Part shown: in pieces, positions 32,029 through 41,006 of the stretch | How the letters are laid out: each line of letters opens with the position of its first letter | How positions within the stretch are numbered: position 1 is the stretch's first letter | Source of the DNA: Tepidimonas thermarum | GTDB lineage: Bacteria > Pseudomonadota > Gammaproteobacteria > Burkholderiales > Burkholderiaceae_C | Direction: 5' to 3' | NCBI RefSeq assembly: GCF_007556705.1 | Contig: NZ_VJOL01000005.1 | Location: forward strand, 20,966 to 84,965 | DNA: 64,000 nt | Position numbers and translations under genes: made by a program | The notes under the pieces: generated by a model | What the model was told of the DNA's origin: nothing | The model's input: only the letters and a program-made list of their open reading frames with translations | Databases searched by the model: none

Positions 32029-32344
32029 CCTGCGCGAGCGCCTGGCGGCGCGCCAGCACACGCTGCAGCAGCGCTCGGCCGAGTTGCGCGAACGCCTGGC
32101 CGGGCACGCGGTGGCGCTGGCGCCGGCCTTTACCTGGGCCGACCGTGCGCGCGACGGCTGGCGCTGGGTGCGGGCGCACCCCTGGGTGCCGCTGGCGCTG
32201 ACGGGCGTTTTGGTGCTGCGCCGGCCGCGGCTGCTGTGGCGCGGTCTGCGACTGTCCTGGCGCGGCTGGCGGCTGTGGCTGCTCTACGGTGGCATGGTGC
32301 GGGGCTGGCGCGCTGGCGCTGGCGGTCGTTGGCCGCCCCGTTGA
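32015..32344 (+). CDS. YqjK-like protein
   Basis: 109 residues, rich in Arg and Trp. An N-terminal helix (LRERLAARQHTLQQRSAELRERLAGH) precedes a short hydrophobic segment (HPWVPLALTGVLVL) and an Arg/Trp-rich tail. It resembles YqjK of the yqjDEK trio in plan; sequence is weakly conserved in this family and function is unknown. ATG 32015 overlaps the YqjE-like stop, and GTG 32006 is an alternative. Confidence 0.65.
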   Translation: MAPPDLRERLAARQHTLQQRSAELRERLAGHAVALAPAFTWADRARDGWRWVRAHPWVPLALTGVLVLRRPRLLWRGLRLSWRGWRLWLLYGGMVRGWRAGAGGRWPPR

Positions 32345-32357
32345 GCCGCACGCCGCT

Positions 32358-32384
32358 TCATGATGCATCCGTCCATGCCGATAG
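32358..32384 (+). promoter_or_regulatory. Probable sigma28 (FliA) promoter of motA
   Basis: GCCGATAG (32377-32384) matches seven of eight positions of the flagellar sigma28 -10 box. An imperfect -35, TCATGATG (32358-32365), sits at exactly the consensus spacing of 11 bases. It lies 32 bases before motA. Motor genes are normally class 3 and FliA-dependent. Confidence 0.5.
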
Positions 32385-32416
32385 AATGGGTTCGACTGAC
32401 TAGTTGAGACGCGTCC

Positions 32417-33274
32417 ATGTTCGTCATCGTCGGCTGGCTGGTGGCCATCGGCTGTATTTTTGGTGTCTTCATCATCCACGGTGGCAACATCGGGGTGATC
32501 ATGAAGGCGCTGCCCTTCGAGATGATCACCATCTTCGGGGCGGCGATCGGCGCTTTCATCGCCGGCAACCTGATGAAGGTGCTCAAGGGCGTGGGCCGCG
32601 GCCTGGGCGCGTGCTTCAAAGGCTCCAAGTACACCAAAGCGCGCTTCATGGATCTGCTGGCGCTGCTCTACGACATCTTGCAAAAAGCGCGCAAAGAAGG
32701 GCTGATGGCGATCGAGGGCGATGTGGAAAACCCCGACGCCTCGCCGCTGTTCCAAAAATACCCCACCATCGCCAGCGACCACCACACGGTGGAGTTCATC
32801 ACCGATTATTTGCGGCTCATGGTCTCGGGCAACCTCAACGCGCACGAGATCGAGTCCATCATGGACGCCGAGCTCGAAACCCACCACGCCGAGGAGCACG
32901 CGGCGGTGGCGGCGCTGCAGCGCCTGGCCGGTGCGCTGCCGGCATTCGGTATCGTGGCGGCGGTGTTGGGGGTGGTCAACACCATGGGGTCGGTGGGCCA
33001 GCCGCCCGCCGTGCTGGGCGGGATGATCGGCTCGGCGCTGGTGGGCACATTCCTTGGCATCTTGCTGGCGTACGGTTTTGCCGAGCCGTTGGCCAGTTTG
33101 CTCGAGCAAAAGGTGGAGGAGGCCAGCAAGGAGTTTCAGTGCGTCAAGACCACGTTGCTGGCCAGCATGCAGGGGTACGCGCCGATGACGGCCATCGAAT
33201 TTGGTCGCAAGGTGTTGTTCTCGACCGAACGGCCGACCTTCAGCGAACTCGAAGCCCACGTCAAGAAGAAGTGA
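32417..33274 (+). CDS. motA: Flagellar stator protein MotA
   Basis: Proton-channel stator subunit in the inner membrane. 285 residues with four transmembrane helices: two at the N-terminus (VIVGWLVAIGCIFGVFII, and FEMITIFGAAIGAFIAGNLM) and two after the cytoplasmic loop (GIVAAVLGVVNTMGSVG, and ALVGTFLGILLAYGFAEPL). The conserved Pro and Gly residues of the third helix are present. The charged cytoplasmic loop meets FliG. It starts the mot-che-flh cluster, 68 bases before motB. Confidence 0.97.
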   Translation: MFVIVGWLVAIGCIFGVFIIHGGNIGVIMKALPFEMITIFGAAIGAFIAGNLMKVLKGVGRGLGACFKGSKYTKARFMDLLALLYDILQKARKEGLMAIEGDVENPDASPLFQKYPTIASDHHTVEFITDYLRLMVSGNLNAHEIESIMDAELETHHAEEHAAVAALQRLAGALPAFGIVAAVLGVVNTMGSVGQPPAVLGGMIGSALVGTFLGILLAYGFAEPLASLLEQKVEEASKEFQCVKTTLLASMQGYAPMTAIEFGRKVLFSTERPTFSELEAHVKKK

Positions 33275-33342
33275 TGCGGCGCAGCGTCTGACCCCGTTGC
33301 GCCCACCGATCCCCTACCCCAAACCCCGTTACCGCACCGCCC

Positions 33343-34329
33343 ATGGCCGCCTCCGGCAAGCCGCTGCAACCGATCATCGTCAAGCGCGTCAAAAAAGGCG
33401 GGCACGGCGCGCACGGGGGGGCGTGGAAGATCGCGTACGCCGACTTCGTGACGGCGATGATGGCGTTCTTCCTGCTGATGTGGCTGCTCGGCTCGACCAC
33501 CGAAGGCGACCGCAAGGGGATTGCCGACTACTTCAACCAGCCGCTCAAGGTCATGCTCTTTGGCGGGCCGGGCTCGGGCGGCGCCACCAGCATCCTGGAC
33601 GGCGGCGGCGACGACCTGACCAAGAGCGTGGGTGAAGTGGCCAGCGGCGAAGTCGAGCAAAAGGTGCGCGAGCTTGGCGCCCAACTGGCGCGTGCCGAAG
33701 CCATCCGCCAGGACAAGCAGCGCATCGCCACGCTGCGCGACAAGATCGAAAACATCATCAACATCAACCCCCAACTGGCGGAATACAAAAACCAGATCCG
33801 CCTGGAGATGGTGCAAGACGGCCTCAACATCCAGATCGTCGACGACCAAAACCGCGCCATGTTCGACACCGGCAGCGCGCTGGTCAAACCCTACATGCGC
33901 GACATCCTGCGCGCCATCGCGCAGGCGCTGGCCGAGGTGGACAACCGCATTTCGCTCTCCGGCCACACGGACGCCACGCCGTACGGCAGCGGCGAACGCG
34001 CCTACAGCAACTGGGAGCTGTCGGCTGACCGGGCCAACGCCAGCCGGCGCGAATTGGTGGCTGCCGGCCTGCCGGAGGGCAAGTTGGCGCGCGTGGTGGG
34101 CATGGCGGACAAGCAGTTGCTCCTGCCCGATCAGCCCTTCGACCCGCGCAACCGTCGCATCAGCATCCTCGTGCTCACGCGGGAGGCGGAAGAGCGCATG
34201 TCCAAGTCCCTCGAGGCCGCGCCGGTGGTGGACGACGCGCAGGACGTGCCGGCGGCCGTTCAGGGCCAGGGAAAACCCGCTGCGCCGCCGCCGGGCGCTG
34301 CCGCACGCCAGAGCGTGCCCTTAAACTAA
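33343..34329 (+). CDS. motB: Flagellar stator protein MotB
   Basis: 328 residues. The single N-terminal transmembrane helix carries the essential proton-binding Asp at residue 34 ([19 protein letters not shown]). A plug/linker region follows. The OmpA-like peptidoglycan-binding domain includes [20 protein letters not shown] and [14 protein letters not shown] near 210-245. The C-terminal tail is Pro/Ala-rich. Together with MotA it forms the proton-driven stator anchored to the cell wall. Confidence 0.97.
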   Translation: MAASGKPLQPIIVKRVKKGGHGAHGGAWKIAYADFVTAMMAFFLLMWLLGSTTEGDRKGIADYFNQPLKVMLFGGPGSGGATSILDGGGDDLTKSVGEVASGEVEQKVRELGAQLARAEAIRQDKQRIATLRDKIENIININPQLAEYKNQIRLEMVQDGLNIQIVDDQNRAMFDTGSALVKPYMRDILRAIAQALAEVDNRISLSGHTDATPYGSGERAYSNWELSADRANASRRELVAAGLPEGKLARVVGMADKQLLLPDQPFDPRNRRISILVLTREAEERMSKSLEAAPVVDDAQDVPAAVQGQGKPAAPPPGAAARQSVPLN

Positions 34330-34352
34330 GAGGATCCCGGACGGAGTCTTCC

Positions 34353-34739
34353 ATGGCCGATGTGCGTTTTCTGATTGTCGATGACTTTTCCACGATGCGC
34401 CGCATCGTGCGCAACCTGCTCAAGGAGCTCGGGCATGCCGACGCCGACGAGGCAGAGGACGGTGCGGCGGCGCTGCACAAGCTGCGCAACGGCAAATTCG
34501 ACATGGTGATCACCGACATCAACATGCCGAACATGAACGGCTTTGAGCTGCTGACGCAGATCAAGTCGGACGAAAAGCTCAAGCACCTGCCCGTGCTGAT
34601 GGTGACCGCCGAAGCGCGCAAGGAGGACATCATCGCTGCCGCGCAGGGCGGCGCGGCCGGCTACATCGTCAAGCCGTTTACCAAAGCAACCTTGGAAGAA
34701 AAGCTCACCAACATCTTTCGCAAGATGGGCTGGGCCTGA
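34353..34739 (+). CDS. cheY: Chemotaxis response regulator CheY
   Basis: 128-residue stand-alone receiver domain. The acidic pocket is D10-D11, the phosphorylation site D55 (MVITDINMP), with T85 and K107 (IVKPF) completing the active site. Phospho-CheY binds the motor switch and changes rotation. It starts 23 bases after motB. The adjacent cheZ encodes its phosphatase. No cheA, cheW or receptor genes are in the window. Confidence 0.97.
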   Translation: MADVRFLIVDDFSTMRRIVRNLLKELGHADADEAEDGAAALHKLRNGKFDMVITDINMPNMNGFELLTQIKSDEKLKHLPVLMVTAEARKEDIIAAAQGGAAGYIVKPFTKATLEEKLTNIFRKMGWA

Positions 34740-34762
34740 GGATGGGTCCGGAAGGGGAGGCC

Positions 34763-35413
34763 ATGACCGACACCACGTCCGAAGCGCCCAAGACCGATGG
34801 CAAGGGCGACATTTACCAACGGCTTGGCGAAATCACGCGCGAGCTGCACGAGGCCCTCAAAGCGTTGGGCTACATGCCCGCGCTCAAGGATGCGGTGGGT
34901 GAGCTGCCCGATGCGCGCAGTCGGCTCGAATACATCGCGCGCCTGACCGGCGAGGCGGCAGAGAAGGTGCTCAACCGGGTCGATGAGGCCAAGGCCGAGC
35001 AGCAGGTCGTCATCGACAGCAGCCGCCAACTGGTCGAAACGATCGGCGCCGTCCCGGGCCTGAAGTGGGCGATGCCCGAGCTGCTGGAGTGGTCGCACAA
35101 AATCCAGACGGCGGCCGAGCGCACCGACCACCACCTCACCGAAATCATGATGGCGCAGGATTTTCACGACCTCACCGGTCAGGTGATCAAAAAGGTCGTG
35201 GCGCTGGCCGGCACGCTCGAGCAGCAGTTGGTGCAGCTGCTCATCGAGACCGCCCCGCCCGGCTCGATGGAGCCGGTGGCCCCCACCGAGCACCCGTCAC
35301 CCAATGAACGCCGCTCGGAGCTCTCCGGCCCCGTGGTCAACCCCGAAGGCCGCAGCGACGTCGTCACCAACCAGCAACAGGTGGACGACCTGCTGGCCAG
35401 TTTGGGGTTTTGA
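34763..35413 (+). CDS. cheZ: CheY-P phosphatase CheZ
   Basis: 216 residues. The long helical hairpin includes AQDFHDLTGQVIKKVV (near 140), whose Asp and Gln are the CheZ catalytic pair. The C-terminal CheY-binding peptide is QQVDDLLASLGF, matching the terminal QxxVDDLLxSLGF motif of the family. I preferred ATG 34763 because AAGGGGAGG lies just before it; ATG 34742 would add seven residues. It follows cheY directly. Confidence 0.95.
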   Translation: MTDTTSEAPKTDGKGDIYQRLGEITRELHEALKALGYMPALKDAVGELPDARSRLEYIARLTGEAAEKVLNRVDEAKAEQQVVIDSSRQLVETIGAVPGLKWAMPELLEWSHKIQTAAERTDHHLTEIMMAQDFHDLTGQVIKKVVALAGTLEQQLVQLLIETAPPGSMEPVAPTEHPSPNERRSELSGPVVNPEGRSDVVTNQQQVDDLLASLGF

Positions 35414-35527
35414 GCGTTCGGTTCTGGCGATCCCAGCGGGGAAAGTAGCCGGTTTTGACCGCCTTTTGGCGCTTTAGAAACCCCGGCCACGCCGGGACAA
35501 TGCGGCCGTCAGACCCGATCGGCCGCC

Positions 35528-36667
35528 ATGGAATCCACCCAGGACAAGAACCAACCCGCCACGCCGCGGCGCCTGCAAAAGGCGCGCGAAGAGGGCCAGG
35601 TGCCGCGCTCGCGCGACCTGACGCACCTGGCGGTGCTGGGCGGCGGGCTGCTCTTGCTGTGGACGACGCTGCCCTGGGCGTACGAACGGCTGCGCGGCGT
35701 CATGCGCGTGGGGTTGCGCTTTGATGCCGCCACGGTGCGTGAGCCGCGCCTGATGCTCGAGCGTCTGGCCGACGCGTTGCAGCTGGCGCTGGCGTATTAC
35801 CTGCCGCTGGGGGCGGCGGTGCTGGCCATCGTGGTGGCGGCGCTGGTGGCGGCCGGCTCTTATGCTTTCAGCACCAAGCCGCTGATGCCCGACTGGTCCA
35901 AGATCGGCCTGATCGCCGGGTTCAAGCGCCTGTTTTCGCGCCAGCAATTGGTCGAGGTGCTCAAGCTGCTGGCGATCACGGCGTTGATCGCGGTGATCGG
36001 GGCGCTCTACGTCGAGTCGCACATCCAGGCGTTTGCGGCGCTCTTGCTGCGGCCCCTGGAGGCGGCCTTGGTGCAGACGGGTGAGTGGTTCACCACCGGT
36101 GTGGCCTGGTTGCTGGCGGTGGTGCTGCTGGTGGCCGCCATCGACGTGCCGCTGCAGCAATACCTCTACCGCCACCGCCTGCGCATGTCGCTGCAGGAGG
36201 TCAAGGACGAGTACAAGGAGACCGAGGGCAACCCGCAGCTCAAGGCCAAGCGCCGCCAGCGCGCGCGCGAGATTGCCCATGGTCAGAGCATCCGGCGCGT
36301 GCCCGAGGCCGATGTGGTCGTGATGAACCCCACCCACTACGCCGTGGCGCTGCGCTACGACGAGCGCACCATGGCCGCCCCGCACGTGATCGCCAAAGGC
36401 ACCGATTTGCTGGCGCTGCGCATTCGCGACGTGGCGCGCGAGGCCAAAGTGCCGGTGCTGGAGTCGCCGATGCTGGCGCGCGCCCTCTACGCGCACACCG
36501 AACTCGACGAGCCGGTGCCGGCCGCGCTGTTTGCCGCCGTGGCGCAGGTGCTGGCCTATGTGTACCGGTTGCGCGCCGCGCTGCGCGGGCAGGGGCCGAT
36601 GCCACGCCCGCCGCAACCTGAGGTGCCGCCAGAGCTCGACCCGCTGCACGGCCGATCAAGCGCTTGA
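35528..36667 (+). CDS. flhB: Flagellar export switch protein FlhB
   Basis: 379 residues. It starts with MESTQDKNQPATPRRLQKAREEGQ-type sequence, has four transmembrane helices to about residue 205, then the cytoplasmic domain with the self-cleavage motif NPTH (VVVMNPTHYAVALRYD, near 265). Cleavage at NPTH switches export from hook to filament substrates. The Pro-rich tail (PPQPEVPPEL) is longer than usual. 114 bases separate it from cheZ, with a small CCCGGC/GCCGGG hairpin at 35482-35496. Confidence 0.97.
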   Translation: MESTQDKNQPATPRRLQKAREEGQVPRSRDLTHLAVLGGGLLLLWTTLPWAYERLRGVMRVGLRFDAATVREPRLMLERLADALQLALAYYLPLGAAVLAIVVAALVAAGSYAFSTKPLMPDWSKIGLIAGFKRLFSRQQLVEVLKLLAITALIAVIGALYVESHIQAFAALLLRPLEAALVQTGEWFTTGVAWLLAVVLLVAAIDVPLQQYLYRHRLRMSLQEVKDEYKETEGNPQLKAKRRQRAREIAHGQSIRRVPEADVVVMNPTHYAVALRYDERTMAAPHVIAKGTDLLALRIRDVAREAKVPVLESPMLARALYAHTELDEPVPAALFAAVAQVLAYVYRLRAALRGQGPMPRPPQPEVPPELDPLHGRSSA

Positions 36668-36690
36668 CCACCCGATCCCATCGAATTGCC

Positions 36691-38781
36691 ATGAACGCCG
36701 TTTTGCAATCGCTGCAACAGTCGCTCGGGCCCCTGCGCGGGCACGGGAAGGCGCTGGCCGCACCGGCCTTGGTCATGCTGGTGCTGGCCATGCTGGTGCT
36801 GCCCCTGCCGCCGTGGCTGCTCGACACCTTTTTCACGCTCAACATCGGCATTGCGCTGACCGTGATGATGGTGGCGGCCTACATGCGGCGGGCGCTGGAT
36901 TTCGCGGTGTTCCCGACCGTGCTGCTGCTGACCACGCTGCTGCGGCTGTCGCTCAACGTGGCCTCCACGCGCGTGGTGCTGATGGAAGGCCACACGGGGC
37001 CGGGGGCGGCTGGCGCCGTGATCGAGGCCTTTGGCACCTTCCTGATCGGGGGCAACTTTGCGGTTGGCCTGATCGTGTTTTTGATCTTGGTGGTGATCAA
37101 CTTCGTCGTCATCACCAAGGGCGCCGAGCGCATTGCCGAAGTGGGCGCGCGCTTCACGCTCGACGCCATGCCCGGCAAGCAGATGGCGATCGACGCCGAC
37201 CTCAACGCGGGTCTGATCGATCAGGCCGAGGCCAAACGCCGGCGCGCCGAGGTGGCGGAGGAGGCCGACTTCTTTGGCAACATGGACGGCGCGTCCAAGT
37301 TCGTGCGCGGGGATGCGATCGCGGGCATTTTGATCCTTCTCATCAACATCGTGGGGGGCTTTGCGATCGGCATGCTCCAGCACGGCCTGAGCCTGGAGGA
37401 TGCCGCGCGCAGCTACATCACGCTGTCGGTGGGCGATGCGCTGGTGGCGCAGGTGCCGGCGCTGCTGATTTCGGTGGCGGCCGCGATGGTGGTCTCGCGC
37501 GTGGGCAAAGAGGAGGATTTGGGCCAGCAAATCGTCTCGCAGATGCTGGCCTCGCCCAAGGTGCTGGGCGTGACGGCGGCGGTGCTGGCGGTGCTGGGCA
37601 GCATTCCCGGCATGCCCAACCTGGTGTTTCTGGGCTTTGCGGCGCTCGTGGGCTCGGTGGCGTACTGGATCGTGCGTGAGCGGCGCCGCGCCGTCGCGCA
37701 GGAGCAGGCCACGCAGCAGGCAGCGCAAGCGCCCACCGAGACCGAAGCCACCTGGGACGACTTGCAGCCGGTCGATTTGCTGGGGTTGGAGCTGGGCTAT
37801 CGGCTCATCGCGCTGGTCGATCGCACGCGCCGCGGTGACCTGCTCACCCGCATCAAAGGGGTGCGCAAAAAGTTTGCGCAGGAGGTCGGCTTTCTGCCGC
37901 CGCCGGTGCACGTGCGCGACAACCTGGAACTCAAGCCCAACGGCTACCGCATCACGCTGCGCGGCGTGGTGGTGGGCGAGGGCGAGGTGATGCCGGGGCA
38001 GTTTCTGGCCATCAACCCGGGGCACATCAGCACACCGTTGCTGGGCCAGCCCACCGCCGACCCGGCCTTTGGCCTGCCCGCGACGTGGATCGACGAGCGC
38101 CAGCGCGAAAACGCGCAAATGGCGGGCTATACCGTGGTTGATGCCGAGACCGTGCTGGCCACGCATTTGTCACACTTGATGCAGGTCCACGCGGCCAAGC
38201 TGCTCAGCCGCACCGAGGTGCAGGAACTCGTCGAGCACGTGCGCAAGCGGGCCCCGAAGCTGATCGAAGAAGTGATTCCGACCATGGTGCCCATCGGTGT
38301 GTTCCAAAAGGTCCTGCAGCTGCTGCTGGAGGAGTCGGTGCACATCCGCGACATGCGCACCATCATCGAGACGCTGGCCGAGCACGCGGGGCAGACGCAA
38401 GACCCGATCGAGCTGGCGCGCCGGGTGCGCCAGGCGCTCGCGCCCGCCATCGTGCAGCAGATCTACGGCCCGGTGCAGGAGCTCGAGGTCATCGCGATCG
38501 AGCCCGGCTTGGAGCGGCTGCTGACCCAGGCGCTGGGCGGGCAGGGCATGAGCGCGCTCGACCCCGGCGTGGCCGACATGTTGACGCAGTCCGCCGCCCA
38601 GGTGGCCGCGCGGCAGGAGGAAAACGGCGTGCCGGCCGTGCTGCTCGTGCCCGATGCCATCCGCCAAGCCATCGCGCGGCTGCTGCGCCGCGCCGCCCCT
38701 CGGCTGCAGGTGCTGGCGCACAGCGAAATTCCTGACACCCACACCATCCGCATCGGCCCGATCATTGGAGAGCCCGCATGA
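36691..38781 (+). CDS. flhA: Flagellar export gate protein FlhA
   Basis: 696 residues. The N-terminal half has about eight transmembrane helices and the FHIPEP signature region (LLTTLLRLSLNVASTRVVLM, then GAERIAEVGARFTLDAMPGKQMAIDADLNAG). The C-terminal cytoplasmic half, from about 345, forms the chaperone-docking ring. ATG 36691 gives the usual start; a TTG overlapping the flhB stop (36664) is possible but less likely. Its own stop overlaps flhF (ATGA). Confidence 0.97.
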   Translation: MNAVLQSLQQSLGPLRGHGKALAAPALVMLVLAMLVLPLPPWLLDTFFTLNIGIALTVMMVAAYMRRALDFAVFPTVLLLTTLLRLSLNVASTRVVLMEGHTGPGAAGAVIEAFGTFLIGGNFAVGLIVFLILVVINFVVITKGAERIAEVGARFTLDAMPGKQMAIDADLNAGLIDQAEAKRRRAEVAEEADFFGNMDGASKFVRGDAIAGILILLINIVGGFAIGMLQHGLSLEDAARSYITLSVGDALVAQVPALLISVAAAMVVSRVGKEEDLGQQIVSQMLASPKVLGVTAAVLAVLGSIPGMPNLVFLGFAALVGSVAYWIVRERRRAVAQEQATQQAAQAPTETEATWDDLQPVDLLGLELGYRLIALVDRTRRGDLLTRIKGVRKKFAQEVGFLPPPVHVRDNLELKPNGYRITLRGVVVGEGEVMPGQFLAINPGHISTPLLGQPTADPAFGLPATWIDERQRENAQMAGYTVVDAETVLATHLSHLMQVHAAKLLSRTEVQELVEHVRKRAPKLIEEVIPTMVPIGVFQKVLQLLLEESVHIRDMRTIIETLAEHAGQTQDPIELARRVRQALAPAIVQQIYGPVQELEVIAIEPGLERLLTQALGGQGMSALDPGVADMLTQSAAQVAARQEENGVPAVLLVPDAIRQAIARLLRRAAPRLQVLAHSEIPDTHTIRIGPIIGEPA

Positions 38782-40355
38782 ACGCGCAACGATTCGTCGC
38801 CCCCAACTCGCGCGAGGCCATGGCGCTGGCGCGCGCCGCCTTCGGCGAGCAGGCCGTGATCCTGTCGAGCCGCTCGACCGACGACGGGTTCGAGGTCGTG
38901 GCCACCTCCGAAGACCAGCTCGCGGCGCTGGCCGCGCACGTGGCGTCGCCGGCTGCCCAGACGGGTCAAGCCCAGCGCAGCGTGCTGCCGCAGACCCCCG
39001 CGGCGCGCTCGGGCCGCGCCAGCCTGGGCCTGCAGCAGCGCGCCGCGGCGCAGTTGCCGCCGGTGTCGCCCGACAGCACGGTGGCGCAGGACACGGAAAC
39101 CCTGGCCATGAGCACCCTGTCGTTCCAAGAATACGTGCGCGAGCGCATGCTGCGCAAGCGCCGTGAGGCGCTGCAAGGCAAGGCGCCCGAAGCGACGCCG
39201 CGCCCTGCCGCTGCCCCGGTGGCGGCCGCAGGCCCCCGGCCCCCGGTCGCGGCCGACGGGGAGGAGGTGGTTTTGCCCTTTGGTCGTGCCGCGCAGCCGG
39301 CCCCGGCGCGCGAAGCGGTCGCGCGTCCCGCAGCCGCCGGGGCCAAGCCGGTGCGCCCCGCTGGCGGCACGGCGGCACAGGCCAGCGCGAGCGCCGCGCA
39401 GACGCAGGCGCAACTGGCGGCGCAGCTCGATGCGCTCAAGGCCATGATGGAAGAGCGCTTCCAGACCCTGGCCTGGCTGGGGCAGTCGCGCCTCAACCCC
39501 ATCCAGTCGCAGCTGATGCACAAGTTCGTGCGCGCCGGCTATTCGCCCACGGTTGCGCGTGCGGTGCTGGAGCGGCTGCCGGCGCAACTCGGCGCGGCCG
39601 AGGCCTGGCGCTGGACGCTGGAAGTGCTTGCGCGCAATCTGCGCGTGGCGCGCGAGCCCGGGCATTTGTGTGATGAGGGCGGCGTGTTCGCGCTCATCGG
39701 CTCCACCGGCGTGGGCAAGACCACCACCGCCGCCAAGCTGGCCGCGCAGTGCGTCAAGGCCTACGGCGCCAACAGTGTGGGGCTGATCACGCTGGACACC
39801 TACCGCGTCGCCGGCTACGAACAACTGCGCGCCTACGGCCGCATGCTGGGCGTGGTGGCGCACTTGGCGCACGACCGCGCAGCCCTGCAAGACCTGCTGG
39901 AGCTGCTGGCCAACAAGCGCATGGTCATCATCGACACTGCGGGGCTGGGGCAGAAAGACCCGCGCGTCCAGGAAATGGCGGCGCTGCTGCAAGCGCCCCA
40001 GATCAAAAAGCTGCTCGTGGTCAACGCGGGCAGCCACGGCGACACGCTCGACGACGTGTTCCAGGCCTATCGCGAAACGCCGCTGCACGGGGTGATCCTG
40101 TCCAAGGTGGACGAGGCAGCCAAGCTGGGGCCCGCGGTGGATGCGCTGATCCGCCATCAGGTGGTGCTGCGTGGGTTGACCACCGGCCAGCGCGTGCCGG
40201 AGGACTGGCAGCGGCCCGACGCCATGGCGTTGGTGCGCCTGTCCATGGGCGGGCGGGGCAAATCGGCCTTGGACCCGACCCCGGCGGAGTTGCCGTTCTT
40301 TTTCACCGATCCGGTGCAAACGGGCTGGCAGCCCGAGGGGGCGGCCCATGCTTGA
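38778..40355 (+). CDS. flhF: Flagellar SRP-like GTPase FlhF
   Basis: 525 residues. The basic N-terminus (MNAQRFVAPNSREAMALARA) precedes a long Ala/Pro-rich low-complexity linker (about 55-205) and the SRP-type NG domain: G1 GSTGVGKTTTAAKLA near 308, G2 LDTYRVAGYEQL, G3 DTAGLGQKD, and a G4 variant SKVDEAAK. FlhF sets the polar site of flagellum assembly. Its partner ATPase FlhG is normally encoded next; here that position holds a divergent gene. Confidence 0.95.
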   Translation: MNAQRFVAPNSREAMALARAAFGEQAVILSSRSTDDGFEVVATSEDQLAALAAHVASPAAQTGQAQRSVLPQTPAARSGRASLGLQQRAAAQLPPVSPDSTVAQDTETLAMSTLSFQEYVRERMLRKRREALQGKAPEATPRPAAAPVAAAGPRPPVAADGEEVVLPFGRAAQPAPAREAVARPAAAGAKPVRPAGGTAAQASASAAQTQAQLAAQLDALKAMMEERFQTLAWLGQSRLNPIQSQLMHKFVRAGYSPTVARAVLERLPAQLGAAEAWRWTLEVLARNLRVAREPGHLCDEGGVFALIGSTGVGKTTTAAKLAAQCVKAYGANSVGLITLDTYRVAGYEQLRAYGRMLGVVAHLAHDRAALQDLLELLANKRMVIIDTAGLGQKDPRVQEMAALLQAPQIKKLLVVNAGSHGDTLDDVFQAYRETPLHGVILSKVDEAAKLGPAVDALIRHQVVLRGLTTGQRVPEDWQRPDAMALVRLSMGGRGKSALDPTPAELPFFFTDPVQTGWQPEGAAHA

Positions 40356-40953
40356 GTCGGTCCACGATCAGGCCGCAGGGCTGCTGGCGTGGCGCTTGCA
40401 GCCCCCGGCCCGGGTGCTGGCCGTGGTGGCGAGCGGCCGCGGTGCGGCCTCGCTGGAGCTGCTGTGGCGGCTGCGGCAGGGGTGTGCCGGGCTGGGGCTG
40501 GAGGTCGCCGTCGTGGAAGACGAGCCCGGCCGCTGGGGCGCTGGCCCTGAGCGCGGCGGCGTGTGGCTGTGGCACACCCCGCCCGAGGAGGTGCTGCGCT
40601 GGTGGCCGCCCGAGGCCGGACGTCCCCTGGTCGGCTGGACGCTGGACCCGGCGGCGCTGGTGGCGGCCTACCAAGCGGTCAAAACGCTGTGGCGCGGTGG
40701 CCTGGCGCCCGTCGTGGTGGCGTTGCCCGATGGCGCAGCGTCGGCCGCTGGCGCTGCCTGGCAGGCCGCGCGTTCGGCCCTGGAGCGCACCTGCGCCACC
40801 CATTTGGGTTGGGTGCCGCCCGTGTGGACGCTGGGGTATGATGAGCGCGTACCGGCCGATCCTGCGGTCGAGTCCGTGCTGTGCAAGGCGCTGGATGCCG
40901 CCTGGATGTGGGACACCCCGGCGGGGGTGGGGAGTGTCGTGCGGCCATGCTGA
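40348..40953 (+). CDS. FlhG-position protein lacking the P-loop (degenerate MinD-like)
   Basis: 201 residues, overlapping flhF by eight bases and directly ahead of fliA, the place of flhG/fleN. The N-terminal strand and loop (ARVLAVVASGRGAASLELLW) align in position with the MinD/FlhG start, where VxSGKGGVGKT is expected. The deviant Walker A lysines and threonine are absent, and no Walker B Asp-rich strand is evident. It is shorter than FlhG (about 270-300). It may be a structural remnant that regulates FlhF without ATP hydrolysis, or an unrelated SulA/RecA-like fold. I cannot name it with confidence. Confidence 0.6.
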   Translation: MLESVHDQAAGLLAWRLQPPARVLAVVASGRGAASLELLWRLRQGCAGLGLEVAVVEDEPGRWGAGPERGGVWLWHTPPEEVLRWWPPEAGRPLVGWTLDPAALVAAYQAVKTLWRGGLAPVVVALPDGAASAAGAAWQAARSALERTCATHLGWVPPVWTLGYDERVPADPAVESVLCKALDAAWMWDTPAGVGSVVRPC

Positions 40954-41006
40954 TGTCCAGCCCGGTCTCGTCACCGTCCCGGCCGGTTGGGATGCCGGAG
41001 TTTTCG

